This document shows, in pieces, positions 8,561-16,279 of a stretch of DNA of 64,000 bases. The position numbers and the translations under genes were made by a program. This DNA comes from Lentilactobacillus parabuchneri DSM 5707 = NBRC 107865 (lineage in GTDB: Bacteria > Bacillota > Bacilli > Lactobacillales > Lactobacillaceae), in NCBI RefSeq assembly GCF_001435315.1, contig NZ_AZGK01000002.1, positions 262,763-326,762 on the forward strand, in the 5' to 3' direction. The notes under the pieces were generated by a model. It saw nothing but the letters and a program-made list of their open reading frames with translations, was not told the DNA's origin and searched no databases. Each line of letters opens with the position of its first letter. Position 1 is the first letter of the stretch.

Positions 8561-10294
8561 CATTAGCGGTTGCCATGAATTACACGAAAATAATATGGGA
8601 ATGGAAATATCAAAATATTGATTAGTTTTTGGAAATGAACTGAACGGGGCTGTGACATAAGTCCCAAAATTAAACAGGAGTAAATCAAAAATCGTCTGAT
8701 TTTTTGATTTACTCCTGTTTTTGAATTGAGATAAATAAAAACTAGTGATCACCGCCACTAGTTTCCTTATATTTAATGCCATCAAGGCAATTCCGGCTTC
8801 CTTACGAACCTTCTTGATTCCTCTAACCGAGAATCGTGTGAAACGCAAACAAGCCTTCAGTTGTCCAAATACTGACTCCACGTCGATTTTTCGTCGCGCA
8901 TAAATCATGGCAGTATTTGGCTCTGAAAGCAGTTCTCGTTCTTTTGCTTTGAAGTATTCCCAGTCTTCATTAATATTAATCTTGCGTACTCGGCCGCCCT
9001 TGGTGAGCGCCTCCGGCACGAGCTGATGATTATTGTCACATTTTTCAGCTTCATATTCTTTGAATTGACGCTGGAAGCCAGTCTTCTTGTCCGTACGGGT
9101 CCGATAAGCTTTGAAGTCAAATCGCACGCCGAGCGGATCGATATAATAATCATCTTGATCGTGGTAGTCCCAGTTCATAACCTTGCGGTCATCACTTAGC
9201 CACTTACGACTGTTTTCTTTAAGCATGGTTCCATATGGGATTAATGCAGTGTGGTCAGGAAAGTTATCTTCAATCTCCCGGTAGTTTGGCTCTGACCCGT
9301 AACCCGCATCGGCAACGATAACTTTTCCTAGTATTCCCGCTGCTAGTTGTTGCTGAATAAATGGAATCAAAGTTTTGGTATCTCCCGGATTTTGGAAAAT
9401 ACTGTAAGCAGTTATGAATTGGTGATTTGTGGCGATTTGCAGGTTGTAGGCTGGTTTGAGCTGACCGTTTAACATTGGATCTTCCTTCACCCGCATAAAT
9501 GTGGCATCGTGATCGGTTTTAGAGTAACTGTTCCGCTGACCGTAGGTCGCCATTTGCTGTTGATGTTCCGCCATTTTATCTTTGCGGTCAGTCAGCTTTC
9601 GCTTCAATGATTTGAAGTGCCGGCGTTTTTGTTTTAGTGGGTTAGGCGAAGTCGTCTTGGTTTCCTCAGTCTCGTGATTTAGATCCTCCAACTGTGTCTC
9701 TAGCCGAGTAATAACTTCATCTAGCGTTTCCAAACTTAAATCGGTGTCCTTAGGTAAAGTTTGGCTAGCTTGAGCATCCTTTAGTTCTGCCAAAAGTTCG
9801 AGGATAGCGGCCCGATTCATGCGATCAAATCGAATGGTATTTTTTCGCCAGACAAATGAATACTTATTGGCATCGGCAAGAATCTTGGTGCCATCAATAA
9901 AGCTCACCTCATCAATCAATCCGTTAACTCGCAAGAGTTTGGTAAGCTTCACTAAACTATCATCAAGTAATTTCTGGGTTGTATCCGCCACTCTGAATCG
10001 ACAGATGGTGCGATAAGATGGGAATTGTTCTTGCGTCAGCCAGCGAGCCGGCAGGCTCTCTTCGGCCAACTGACTAATTCGACGACTACTAAAAATACCT
10101 TGAGAATAAGCATAAAACAGTAGTTTGAGCAGGACACTTAAATCATATTCACGTGGCCGGCCAAAGATATAGGGCTCTTTAATGGCTAAGTCTTCAACGA
10201 CATAATTGATAAAACGGGCCGGATGGTTTTCCTTGGACTCCCAATCAGTTGCGATACTCAAAACGGTTTGGTTTATGTTATAATTATTTTGCAT
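8525..10294 (-). CDS. IS1182-family transposase
   Basis: A DDE transposase with FIDGTKILADANKYS, VADAGYGSEPNY and KIDVESVFGQLK carrying the catalytic Asp, Asp and Glu. The start is the ATG at 10294, with AAAGGA 8 nt upstream; a longer frame to 10330 has no ribosome site. The reading frame has no stop inside the element: it runs through the left terminal repeat at 8646 and takes about 40 residues from host DNA before a stop at 8525. The protein encoded inside the IS is about 549 aa. The foreign tail may or may not harm activity. Confidence 0.88.
   Translation of the reverse strand: MQNNYNINQTVLSIATDWESKENHPARFINYVVEDLAIKEPYIFGRPREYDLSVLLKLLFYAYSQGIFSSRRISQLAEESLPARWLTQEQFPSYRTICRFRVADTTQKLLDDSLVKLTKLLRVNGLIDEVSFIDGTKILADANKYSFVWRKNTIRFDRMNRAAILELLAELKDAQASQTLPKDTDLSLETLDEVITRLETQLEDLNHETEETKTTSPNPLKQKRRHFKSLKRKLTDRKDKMAEHQQQMATYGQRNSYSKTDHDATFMRVKEDPMLNGQLKPAYNLQIATNHQFITAYSIFQNPGDTKTLIPFIQQQLAAGILGKVIVADAGYGSEPNYREIEDNFPDHTALIPYGTMLKENSRKWLSDDRKVMNWDYHDQDDYYIDPLGVRFDFKAYRTRTDKKTGFQRQFKEYEAEKCDNNHQLVPEALTKGGRVRKININEDWEYFKAKERELLSEPNTAMIYARRKIDVESVFGQLKACLRFTRFSVRGIKKVRKEAGIALMALNIRKLVAVITSFYLSQFKNRSKSKNQTIFDLLLFNFGTYVTAPFSSFPKTNQYFDISIPILFSCNSWQPLMLILVQLINSYQ
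8672..8722 (+). terminator. Subterminal IS hairpin (left)
   Basis: An almost perfect 22-bp stem around GTCT, followed by a T run on the plus strand, inside the 3' end of the transposase gene. It can stop transcription entering from the left. Confidence 0.6.
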
Positions 10295-10324
10295 ATTGGA
10301 ACGTCCTTTCGAGGATGATTTCGT

Positions 10325-10413
10325 AGTCATCGGGGTTCGGCCGATGACTTTTTTTATTTTAGATTATAACAAAAGCGATTCATCGAAAGAAACATTTTTC
10401 TTCGATGAATCGC
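10325..10413 (+). terminator. Two subterminal IS hairpins (right)
   Basis: AGTCATCGG (10325-10333) pairs with CCGATGACT (10341-10349) and is followed by a long T run. GCGATTCATCGAA (10375-10387) pairs with TTCGATGAATCGC (10401-10413). Both read as plus-strand terminators, antisense to transposase and between it and the right end. Confidence 0.6.
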
Positions 10414-10555
10414 TTATTTTTTGGGACTTATGTCACAGCCCCTTCAGTTCATATTTGTACGGACCGCGTTTTTGTATTTGTGTTGTGGCATTTATGAATT
10501 CGTTTATAGTAAACTGTTAGTAGGATCGTTAGATAAAGGGGTAGAGTAAAATACG

Positions 10556-10616
10556 AACTAATGAAAAATGGTCATTTTATAATTTGAGAATGGCTATGTT
10601 TCGGGGTTTGTTTAGT
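10556..10616 (+). promoter_or_regulatory. CRISPR array 1 leader
   Basis: AACTAATGAA begins exactly 61 bp before the first repeat. AGAATGGCTAT follows, and the leader ends in GGTTTGTTTAGT against the repeat. The same elements precede arrays 3 and 5 and, more weakly, array 2. Confidence 0.7.
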
Positions 10617-10888
10617 GTATTCCCCACGCATGTGGGGGTAATCCTTTAGGCTTGCTCTCGGTATCAACAGAACTAACGTATTCCCCACGCATGTGGGGGT
10701 AATCCTCTGGGGATATGACCAAGAAGCAAGCCAATTCTGTATTCCCCACGCATGTGGGGGTAATCCTCCGTATTCGGTAATCATTCAGGTGATTTAGAGG
10801 TATTCCCCACGCACGTGGGGGTAATCCTTTAGTGAAGCTGTTTGAGTTGGCATTTTCTCTGTATTCCCCACGCATGTGGGAGTGATTT
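10617..10888 (+). CRISPR. CRISPR array 1 (type I-E, 5 repeats, 4 spacers)
   Basis: 28-bp repeats start at 10617, 10678, 10739, 10800 and 10861, with 33-bp spacers (61-bp period). The repeat core is GTATTCCCCAC, a 4-nt loop and GTGGGG, ending GTAATCC. The fifth copy has a changed 3' end (GAGTGATTT), which marks the leader-distal end on the right. It lies 26 kb from the cas genes and is separated from them by the pectin island. Confidence 0.95.
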
Positions 10889-10948
10889 TGCCCTCATAAG
10901 CTGGTAGCAGGCTATTCGCGTGAAGATCCATTACTGATCAATAAAAAG

Positions 10949-10996
10949 AATCGTGATCTCAGGATAATTTGCTTCTCCTTCGAATCACGATTTTTT
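10949..10996. terminator. Terminator between array 1 and alsD
   Basis: AATCGTGAT (10949-10957) pairs with ATCACGATT (10984-10992), with T-rich runs on both strands. It serves alsSD on the minus strand and array 1 on the plus strand. Confidence 0.65.
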
Positions 10997-11014
10997 GTAA
11001 GTATTGAACTGGAT

Positions 11015-11728
11015 TTATCCTTCAGCGTCATGAATCGCATCGGAAATATTATCAGCCGAAAAATCATGATTCATGTATGCGTCATTGCTAATCGGCAAAT
11101 GCTGTTCCAGCGTATCAAACAACTGATAGGAAACGGTGCCTTTGTCTAAATGAAATGCCAACACATGGCCGCCAAACTTATGATCATCTGATAAAAAGTG
11201 GTGGTGGAAACCCGCGACCGCAGCCCCGTCAAATAATTCCGGAGAATAGTAGCTAATCATTGTTCCATTGACCTGATCACGGGTAAAGATGCTTTGATTA
11301 CGAGCGGTTTCGGCTAGTGTCTGAAAAGGTGGCACGGATTTCTTAACCGCCCGAGTTTTTATTCCGGAGAAAGTGCCAGTAATTTTGATGGAGAAAAATG
11401 TGTTGGTTCCATTTGTGAGTGCACGTACTTTTTTCTCTAATCCTTGTTGTGAGGTGTCTGCTAATTCGACCAATTTCGAGTAGTGGTCATAATGAATATT
11501 TGCAAACGGCATGTTAAAGGAATCTGTTACTAAATTAACGTTTCCTTCACTATCAACCTGATAAGGTTCACCATCTAAAATAATTAGCTCACCGTCAAGG
11601 CCTTCGCCGGTTCCAATTCCGGTATCACCATGCTTGAGTAAGTCACCCATTTTTAATGTTCCTGTCAACAGTCCCGGAACCAGCAGTGCTAAGGTTCCGT
11701 GTTGATATAAGGTTGTATATTGTGTCAT
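11015..11728 (-). CDS. alsD: Alpha-acetolactate decarboxylase
   Basis: A 237-aa enzyme converting acetolactate to acetoin with release of CO2. Family motifs are GTGEGLDGELIILDGEPYQV, which is usual near residue 45-60, and the zinc ligands in GFHHHFLSDDHKFGGHVL near 175-190. GGGAGG lies 6 nt before the ATG. It starts 18 nt after alsS, so the two form one operon that diverts pyruvate to neutral acetoin. Regulation is probably through the MarR regulator encoded divergently upstream. Confidence 0.95.
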   Translation of the reverse strand: MTQYTTLYQHGTLALLVPGLLTGTLKMGDLLKHGDTGIGTGEGLDGELIILDGEPYQVDSEGNVNLVTDSFNMPFANIHYDHYSKLVELADTSQQGLEKKVRALTNGTNTFFSIKITGTFSGIKTRAVKKSVPPFQTLAETARNQSIFTRDQVNGTMISYYSPELFDGAAVAGFHHHFLSDDHKFGGHVLAFHLDKGTVSYQLFDTLEQHLPISNDAYMNHDFSADNISDAIHDAEG

Positions 11729-11746
11729 CTAAACCCTCCCGTACGT

Positions 11747-13423
11747 TTAGTTTAAAATATCTTTTAACAGAGCAGATTTTAGTTCAACGTTATCACGATA
11801 ATCTACCGGGATATCAATTATAACGGGACCATCTGCCTTTTCTGCTTTTTTCAAGGCGTTCTTGAGTTCATCCGTAGTAGTTGCGCGCAAGCCTTTAGCG
11901 CCAAAGCTTTCAGCATACTTCACAAAATCGACCGGTCCCAGCTTAACGCCGGCGTTTTTACCATATTTCGCTTCTTCCTGGAATTTCACCATGTCATAAT
12001 AGCCGTCATTCCAAATGAGCTGGATAATGTTTAATTTAAGCCGGACTGCCGTTTCGAGCTCCTGGCCAGAGAATAGGAACCCACCATCACCAGAAACGGA
12101 AATCACTTTTTCATTTGGACGAGTCAACTTCGCCGCAATTGCCCAGGGGAGTGAAACACCCAGGGTTTGCATCCCATTACTAAAAAGTAAGTGGCGTGGT
12201 TGGTATGTTCGAAAATGGCGTGCCATCCAAATATAGTGACTTCCGATATCGACCGTAACCGTAGTGTCATCGTCGACTGCCTTTTGCAGGGTATTCACAA
12301 TTTCTAACGGATGGAGTGTCCCTGGTTTTGGGTTTGTTTTAACATCGCTTTGGCCGTCGAATTCTTCTCGAAGTTTTGCCAAATTCTGATGTGCTGATTC
12401 TGACAGCTTATAATCCGTTGGTAATGTATTGGTTAAGGCCGTCACCGTTCCTGCAATATCTGATTCAATGACAACGTCAGGTTGGTAATCAACCGTTAAT
12501 TCAGGTGCGATCGTATCAATGTGAATGATTTGGTCGTTGTGTTCAATGTTCCAATTTCGAGCTTCGTATTCTACCGGATCGTAACCCAATGCGATGATCA
12601 AATCACTTTTCTTTAATAACGTATCACCAATTTGATTTCTGAACAGCCCAACGCGGCCAAAGTAATTGGCTTCAAATTCGTGAGAAATGACACCTGCTCC
12701 TTGATAAGTTTCAACGACTGGTAGTGAAACCTTGGCCAACAGTTGGTGGAGCGCATCAGTTACAGGTTGTGAGGATGCCCGCATTCCGGCTAGTATCACT
12801 GGAAGCTTGGCATGTGTCAGCATATCAACTATTTTATTGAGAGTTTTACTTGATGTTTGGGTTTGTTCTGCTTCCTGGAGTTGAGCCATTTCTGGCCGGT
12901 CAACCGTTTCGCTTAAGACATCGGCGGGTAGTGAAATGAAAGCGGCACCCGGTTTGCCGGAAACCGACGTGTTATAGGCGTTCGTAAAGACTTCTGAAAT
13001 GTTATTTGGATCTTGGACTTCAACGCTACTTTTAGCCGCGAAGTTCATCAACTCTTTACTAGGGATGCTTTGATGGGTTAATCGGGCGAGGTCGTCTCGG
13101 GGAACTTGTCCACCAAGTCCGATTACGGGATCGCCTTCAGCGGTAGCGGTCATAAGCGCCGTCACTAAGTTAGAGACACCGGGCCCAGAGGTCGTCGCAA
13201 CGACTCCCGGCTTTCCCGTTAAGCGGCCAATCCCTGCTGCAATAAAAGCAGCGTTTTGTTCATGACGCGTCACAATCAGTTTGGGCGCGTTTGGCTGATC
13301 TGAATACTGAAGATCTTCAAATAATTGATCAACTTTTGCACCTGGAATTCCAAATACGTATTGGATGTGTTGGTTAATCATCGATTGAATCAAAGCTTGA
13401 GAACCACGTTTATTATTTGCCAT
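11747..13423 (-). CDS. alsS: Acetolactate synthase, catabolic type
   Basis: A 558-aa thiamine-diphosphate enzyme that condenses two pyruvates to acetolactate. It shows the N-terminal ThDP glutamate in VTRHEQNAAFIAAGIGR, the central domain, and the C-terminal ThDP/Mg motif starting GDGGFLFSGQELE and ending near IWNDGYYDMVKFQEE. No regulatory subunit gene is present and alsD follows directly, which points to the catabolic, FAD-independent AlsS rather than IlvB. GAGG lies 9 nt before the ATG. The promoter carries two matched inverted repeats for the divergent MarR regulator. Confidence 0.94.
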   Translation of the reverse strand: MANNKRGSQALIQSMINQHIQYVFGIPGAKVDQLFEDLQYSDQPNAPKLIVTRHEQNAAFIAAGIGRLTGKPGVVATTSGPGVSNLVTALMTATAEGDPVIGLGGQVPRDDLARLTHQSIPSKELMNFAAKSSVEVQDPNNISEVFTNAYNTSVSGKPGAAFISLPADVLSETVDRPEMAQLQEAEQTQTSSKTLNKIVDMLTHAKLPVILAGMRASSQPVTDALHQLLAKVSLPVVETYQGAGVISHEFEANYFGRVGLFRNQIGDTLLKKSDLIIALGYDPVEYEARNWNIEHNDQIIHIDTIAPELTVDYQPDVVIESDIAGTVTALTNTLPTDYKLSESAHQNLAKLREEFDGQSDVKTNPKPGTLHPLEIVNTLQKAVDDDTTVTVDIGSHYIWMARHFRTYQPRHLLFSNGMQTLGVSLPWAIAAKLTRPNEKVISVSGDGGFLFSGQELETAVRLKLNIIQLIWNDGYYDMVKFQEEAKYGKNAGVKLGPVDFVKYAESFGAKGLRATTTDELKNALKKAEKADGPVIIDIPVDYRDNVELKSALLKDILN

Positions 13424-13447
13424 ATCTCGACACCTCTTTATTTTGTG

Positions 13448-13517
13448 TGTTGATAATTCAACATAGGTTTAAAGATAATGCCGTTGTGTTGAATTGTCAA
13501 CAAAAAAATGCTAGTCT
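13448..13517. promoter_or_regulatory. Divergent alsS / marR promoters with two MarR-type operators
   Basis: TGTTGATAATTCAACA (13448-13463) and TGTTGAATTGTCAACA (13487-13502) share TGTTGA-N4-TCAACA, centres 39 bp apart. The second covers the alsS -35 TTGACA (13500-13495; -10 TATCTT 13477-13472, 17-nt spacer). It also covers the marR -35 TTGAAT (13489-13494; -10 TAGTCT 13512-13517 with an extended TG). Confidence 0.8.
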
Positions 13518-13552
13518 AAGAATAATATTTCAAAACTCGAAAGGAAATTAAT

Positions 13553-13981
13553 TTGAAAGATATTGGCTACCTCGCACAAGATATTTCGATTTTGCATCGT
13601 CAGTATTATAAGGACACGGGAAAATTGTTCAAAGCGCACAATTTGAATCCCACGGCTGCCTGTATCTTACTAACGATCAATGACAATTCACATATTAACC
13701 AAAATCAGGTTGCCAAATCCCTGGTGATTGACAAAGGACTGGCAACCCGTGAAATTAAAAAAATGCAGGAACTGGGTTACCTTACTAAAACCCCAGGAAA
13801 CGGCAAGGCGATTATTTTGAACTTGACTGAAGCGGGGAAGAAAGTGATCCCTATCATTCAAAAGATCAGAAGAAACTGGTGGGAAACCCGATTTTCAGAA
13901 ACCGGCATCCAACCTGACAGCCCTTTGATTTCTGCGATTGAGACGGTTGTCGATTCGATTATTGATGAAAGTTTGGAGTAG
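13553..13981 (+). CDS. MarR-family transcriptional regulator
   Basis: A 142-aa winged-helix protein. HINQNQVAKSLVIDKGLATREIKKMQELGYL forms the DNA-binding helices and wing of the MarR fold, and the flanking helices serve dimerisation. The start is TTG with AAGGA 8 nt upstream. It is divergent from alsSD; the two identical-architecture inverted repeats between them are its likely operators and would also allow autoregulation. The ligand is not evident; organic acids or pyruvate-linked signals are possible. Sequence after the gene holds no further gene until 14668. Confidence 0.88.
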   Translation: MKDIGYLAQDISILHRQYYKDTGKLFKAHNLNPTAACILLTINDNSHINQNQVAKSLVIDKGLATREIKKMQELGYLTKTPGNGKAIILNLTEAGKKVIPIIQKIRRNWWETRFSETGIQPDSPLISAIETVVDSIIDESLE

Positions 13982-14232
13982 TGATGCGATTGGACAGAAT
14001 TCCCGTTGGGTGCCTCAAAAACTTCGGTAACTAATGAGCTAACCGCAATTTTAAAGTTTTTGCGTCGAGAACTACGATGATTTCAAAGAGTGTTCATGGT
14101 CGACAATACGTATTGGGACTGAGCGAAGAATTAATATCAATGTAAATTGACAACTATAAACTGAACAGATTGGCGATCAGTTTTGGAGCTTAGGAGACTA
14201 GTCACCGAAAACATGTTTTAAGTTAGAAAATA

Positions 14233-14246
14233 TGTTCACGTGAACA
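14233..14246. promoter_or_regulatory. Perfect palindromic operator
   Basis: TGTTCACGTGAACA is a perfect 14-bp palindrome of LacI-family type. A related copy, TGTTCACGTGTGCA, lies at 14512-14525, about 280 bp closer to GH28. The spacing could support repression by looping. Confidence 0.6.
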
Positions 14247-14511
14247 ATAAAAAAGAATTTACCATTTTTCGTTATTTGTGATCAATTGATCTTGAAGATG
14301 TTGTTTGCTTTGTGTTTTTTAGAATAGACATTATCATTTAAAATATAAAAGGAATATGAGATTTCTGTTAATCCTGAAATTTAAAATAAAGGAAATTTTT
14401 TTCGCCGAATATATTACAAATTTCACAATAAAATAATATGAAAGGCAAAAGCCCATAATATCAGCATTTTTGATTAATTACGGTTAGTGAAATTAATAAA
14501 CACGCAAAAAA

Positions 14512-14556
14512 TGTTCACGTGTGCAATAAAGTATGATATCATTGTAAGCGTTAACA
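14512..14556. promoter_or_regulatory. Second operator copy and perfect cre box
   Basis: TGTTCACGTGTGCA (14512-14525) resembles the palindrome at 14233. TGTAAGCGTTAACA at 14543-14556 matches the CcpA cre consensus at every fixed position, so the pectin operon is probably under catabolite repression. Confidence 0.75.
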
Positions 14557-14667
14557 AAAGGACGACGGTTTTGGTTGTTTTAAAATATGGAATCCATACA
14601 AACCTAATTTTGTGTTGTCAGTACTAATTGTATTTTATCTGTGCTGGCATAAGAAGGAGATGTTTTT

Positions 14668-15963
14668 GTGATCCAGTTGATTGAACCAGATGACAAAAAT
14701 TTGAAAGATTATACTGATTTGATTCAGCGTGCTATCGATGAGGTCGGAAATAACGGTGGGGGAACTGTCCATGTCAGGTCAGGTAACTATAGACTACGAT
14801 ATCTCGATTTACGGAGTAACTTACATCTTGAACTAGAGGCCGGAGCACATTTGCTTTTTTCCAATACTTTCTCAGACTTCCCGGCTGTAACTTCAAGATT
14901 TGAAGGAACGGTGGCTAAGATGCGCCACCCTGACATCTTTGGTGATCATGTTGAGAACGTTTCTATAACTGGTGAAGGGGTTATTGACGGATGCGGTCAA
15001 AAATGGTGGGAAATGTTTGTTGCTGCCAAAAAAGGGCCTTTAAAATCACTCAATTATATTCCTTTCGAATATAGCAGACCATTCCTTTTGGCTTTTGACT
15101 ACTCAAAGCATATCGTTATTCAAGGAGTGACACTAGTCAATTCACCTTCATGGACAGTTCATCCGTTGGAATCGCAGGATATTTTAATTCAAAATATTCG
15201 AATTGAAAATCCATTGGATTCTCCCAATACTGATGGTATTGATCCTGAATCTTGTTCCGACGTTAAAATAATTGGAAATTCGATTAGCGATGGAGATGAT
15301 TGTATTGCAATTAAATCTGGAATTGAGTCGACGCCGGAAAAATCAGTTAGTAAAAATATAATAATCACAAATAATATTATGAAGCATGGTCATGGAGGGG
15401 TGGTTTTTGGAAGTGAAATGAGTGGTGGCATTGAGAATGTTATCATATCTAATAATATTTTTTATCATACTGATAGAGGAATCAGAATGAAGACACGTCG
15501 AGGAAGAGGGGGATATATAAAAGACGTTGTTATTTCGAATATTACTATGACAGATGTATTAAGTCCGATAACAATTAATGAGTTTTACGGAATGAGTGGA
15601 TCCGTAAATGATAATTACCTGTCCAAATTTCCTCAGCCAATTAATACTGGGACACCAAAAATTAGTAATATTAAGTTAAGCAATATCATTGCAACAAACG
15701 TTCGTTCCGTAGCGGCCTTTCTATATGGGCTTCCAGAATCTCCGATACAAAATGTATCAATATCTGACTATTCGGTATCAATGAGTGGTTCCTCAGAAAA
15801 AGAGAAGCCAGAGATGATTACCGAAAGTCAAGCGTATGCTGACTCAGGATTTTGGCTAGAGAATACGTTGAAATTAAATTTAATAAATACCCATGTAGAA
15901 AATATGAAAACTAATAAATTTGTTCATCAAGAAAATAATATTAATTTTAAAGAGAAATCATAG
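14668..15963 (+). CDS. GH28 glycoside hydrolase (polygalacturonase / rhamnogalacturonan hydrolase type)
   Basis: A 431-aa right-handed beta-helix enzyme of family GH28. All hallmark motifs are there: NTDG at 187-190, the catalytic pair in DGDD at 208-211, GHGG at 241-244 and RGIRMK at 270-275. The GTG start has AAGGAGA 7 nt upstream. There is no signal peptide, so it works in the cytoplasm, probably trimming short galacturonides or rhamnogalacturonides after uptake. It is first in an operon with a GPH transporter, GH105 and an epimerase. Polygalacturonan versus rhamnogalacturonan specificity cannot be decided from motifs, but GH105 next door favours the latter. Confidence 0.9.
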   Translation: MIQLIEPDDKNLKDYTDLIQRAIDEVGNNGGGTVHVRSGNYRLRYLDLRSNLHLELEAGAHLLFSNTFSDFPAVTSRFEGTVAKMRHPDIFGDHVENVSITGEGVIDGCGQKWWEMFVAAKKGPLKSLNYIPFEYSRPFLLAFDYSKHIVIQGVTLVNSPSWTVHPLESQDILIQNIRIENPLDSPNTDGIDPESCSDVKIIGNSISDGDDCIAIKSGIESTPEKSVSKNIIITNNIMKHGHGGVVFGSEMSGGIENVIISNNIFYHTDRGIRMKTRRGRGGYIKDVVISNITMTDVLSPITINEFYGMSGSVNDNYLSKFPQPINTGTPKISNIKLSNIIATNVRSVAAFLYGLPESPIQNVSISDYSVSMSGSSEKEKPEMITESQAYADSGFWLENTLKLNLINTHVENMKTNKFVHQENNINFKEKS

Positions 15964-16234
15964 TGTAACAACACTGTTGCCTATCACTTCCAAACTAAAT
16001 CTTAGTATTAAATAATCGATTATTCAAAATGATTGATCAGGAAAAATTGGGGATAAGCTTTTAAGAATTATGGAAATGGTTACTAAGTTTTTTAAATTAA
16101 AAACACAACATTAGTTTTTTCTTGGATCCCCTAAGACCATATATAAACTATGTATGGCTAGGAATGAATTAATTATATTATTTAGCAATTATCTTAATCA
16201 ATAATGCGCAAAACAAAGGTTTTAAATTCATAAA

Positions 16235-16248
16235 TGTAAGCGATAACA
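16235..16248 (+). promoter_or_regulatory. cre box before the GPH transporter
   Basis: TGTAAGCGATAACA fits the cre consensus. It lies 32 bp before the transporter start in a 316-bp AT-rich gap (15964-16279) that otherwise shows no gene, so the transporter may have its own promoter. Confidence 0.65.
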
Positions 16249-16279
16249 AAAAACGATTAAACAATTAGGAGTGTACGTC

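Larger units (their letters stand above)
8646..10442 (-). mobile_element. IS1182-family insertion sequence
   Basis: A 1797-bp element bounded by perfect 20-bp terminal inverted repeats beginning GGGGCTGTGACATAAGTCCC (8646-8665 and 10423-10442). It holds one transposase gene on the minus strand. Strong hairpins lie just inside both ends: 8672-8720 at the left, and 10325-10349 and 10375-10413 at the right. These probably shield it from outside transcription. The transposase reading frame is intact, so the element may still be active. Confidence 0.88.
8635..10452. repeat. Host palindrome split by the insertion sequence
   Basis: ATGAACTGAA at 8635-8644 and TTCAGTTCAT at 10443-10452 are exact inverted repeats lying just outside the two IS ends. 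Joined, they form a 10-bp-arm palindrome. No direct target duplication is visible, so the element sits in the centre of a former hairpin, perhaps the terminator of the preceding operon. Confidence 0.7.
13982..14667. other. Intergenic region with operators before the GH28 operon
   Basis: I see no coding gene. A weak hairpin near 14016-14062 may end marR. The downstream part holds a perfect palindrome, a related imperfect copy and a cre box, given as separate entries, and is very AT-rich. Confidence 0.6.

Noticed and set aside
10572-10875. Minus-strand frames with repeated GLPPHAWGI / DYPHMRGEY units.
   Set aside because: They are translations of CRISPR array 1 repeats; the repeated residues follow the 61-bp period, and there is no ribosome site.
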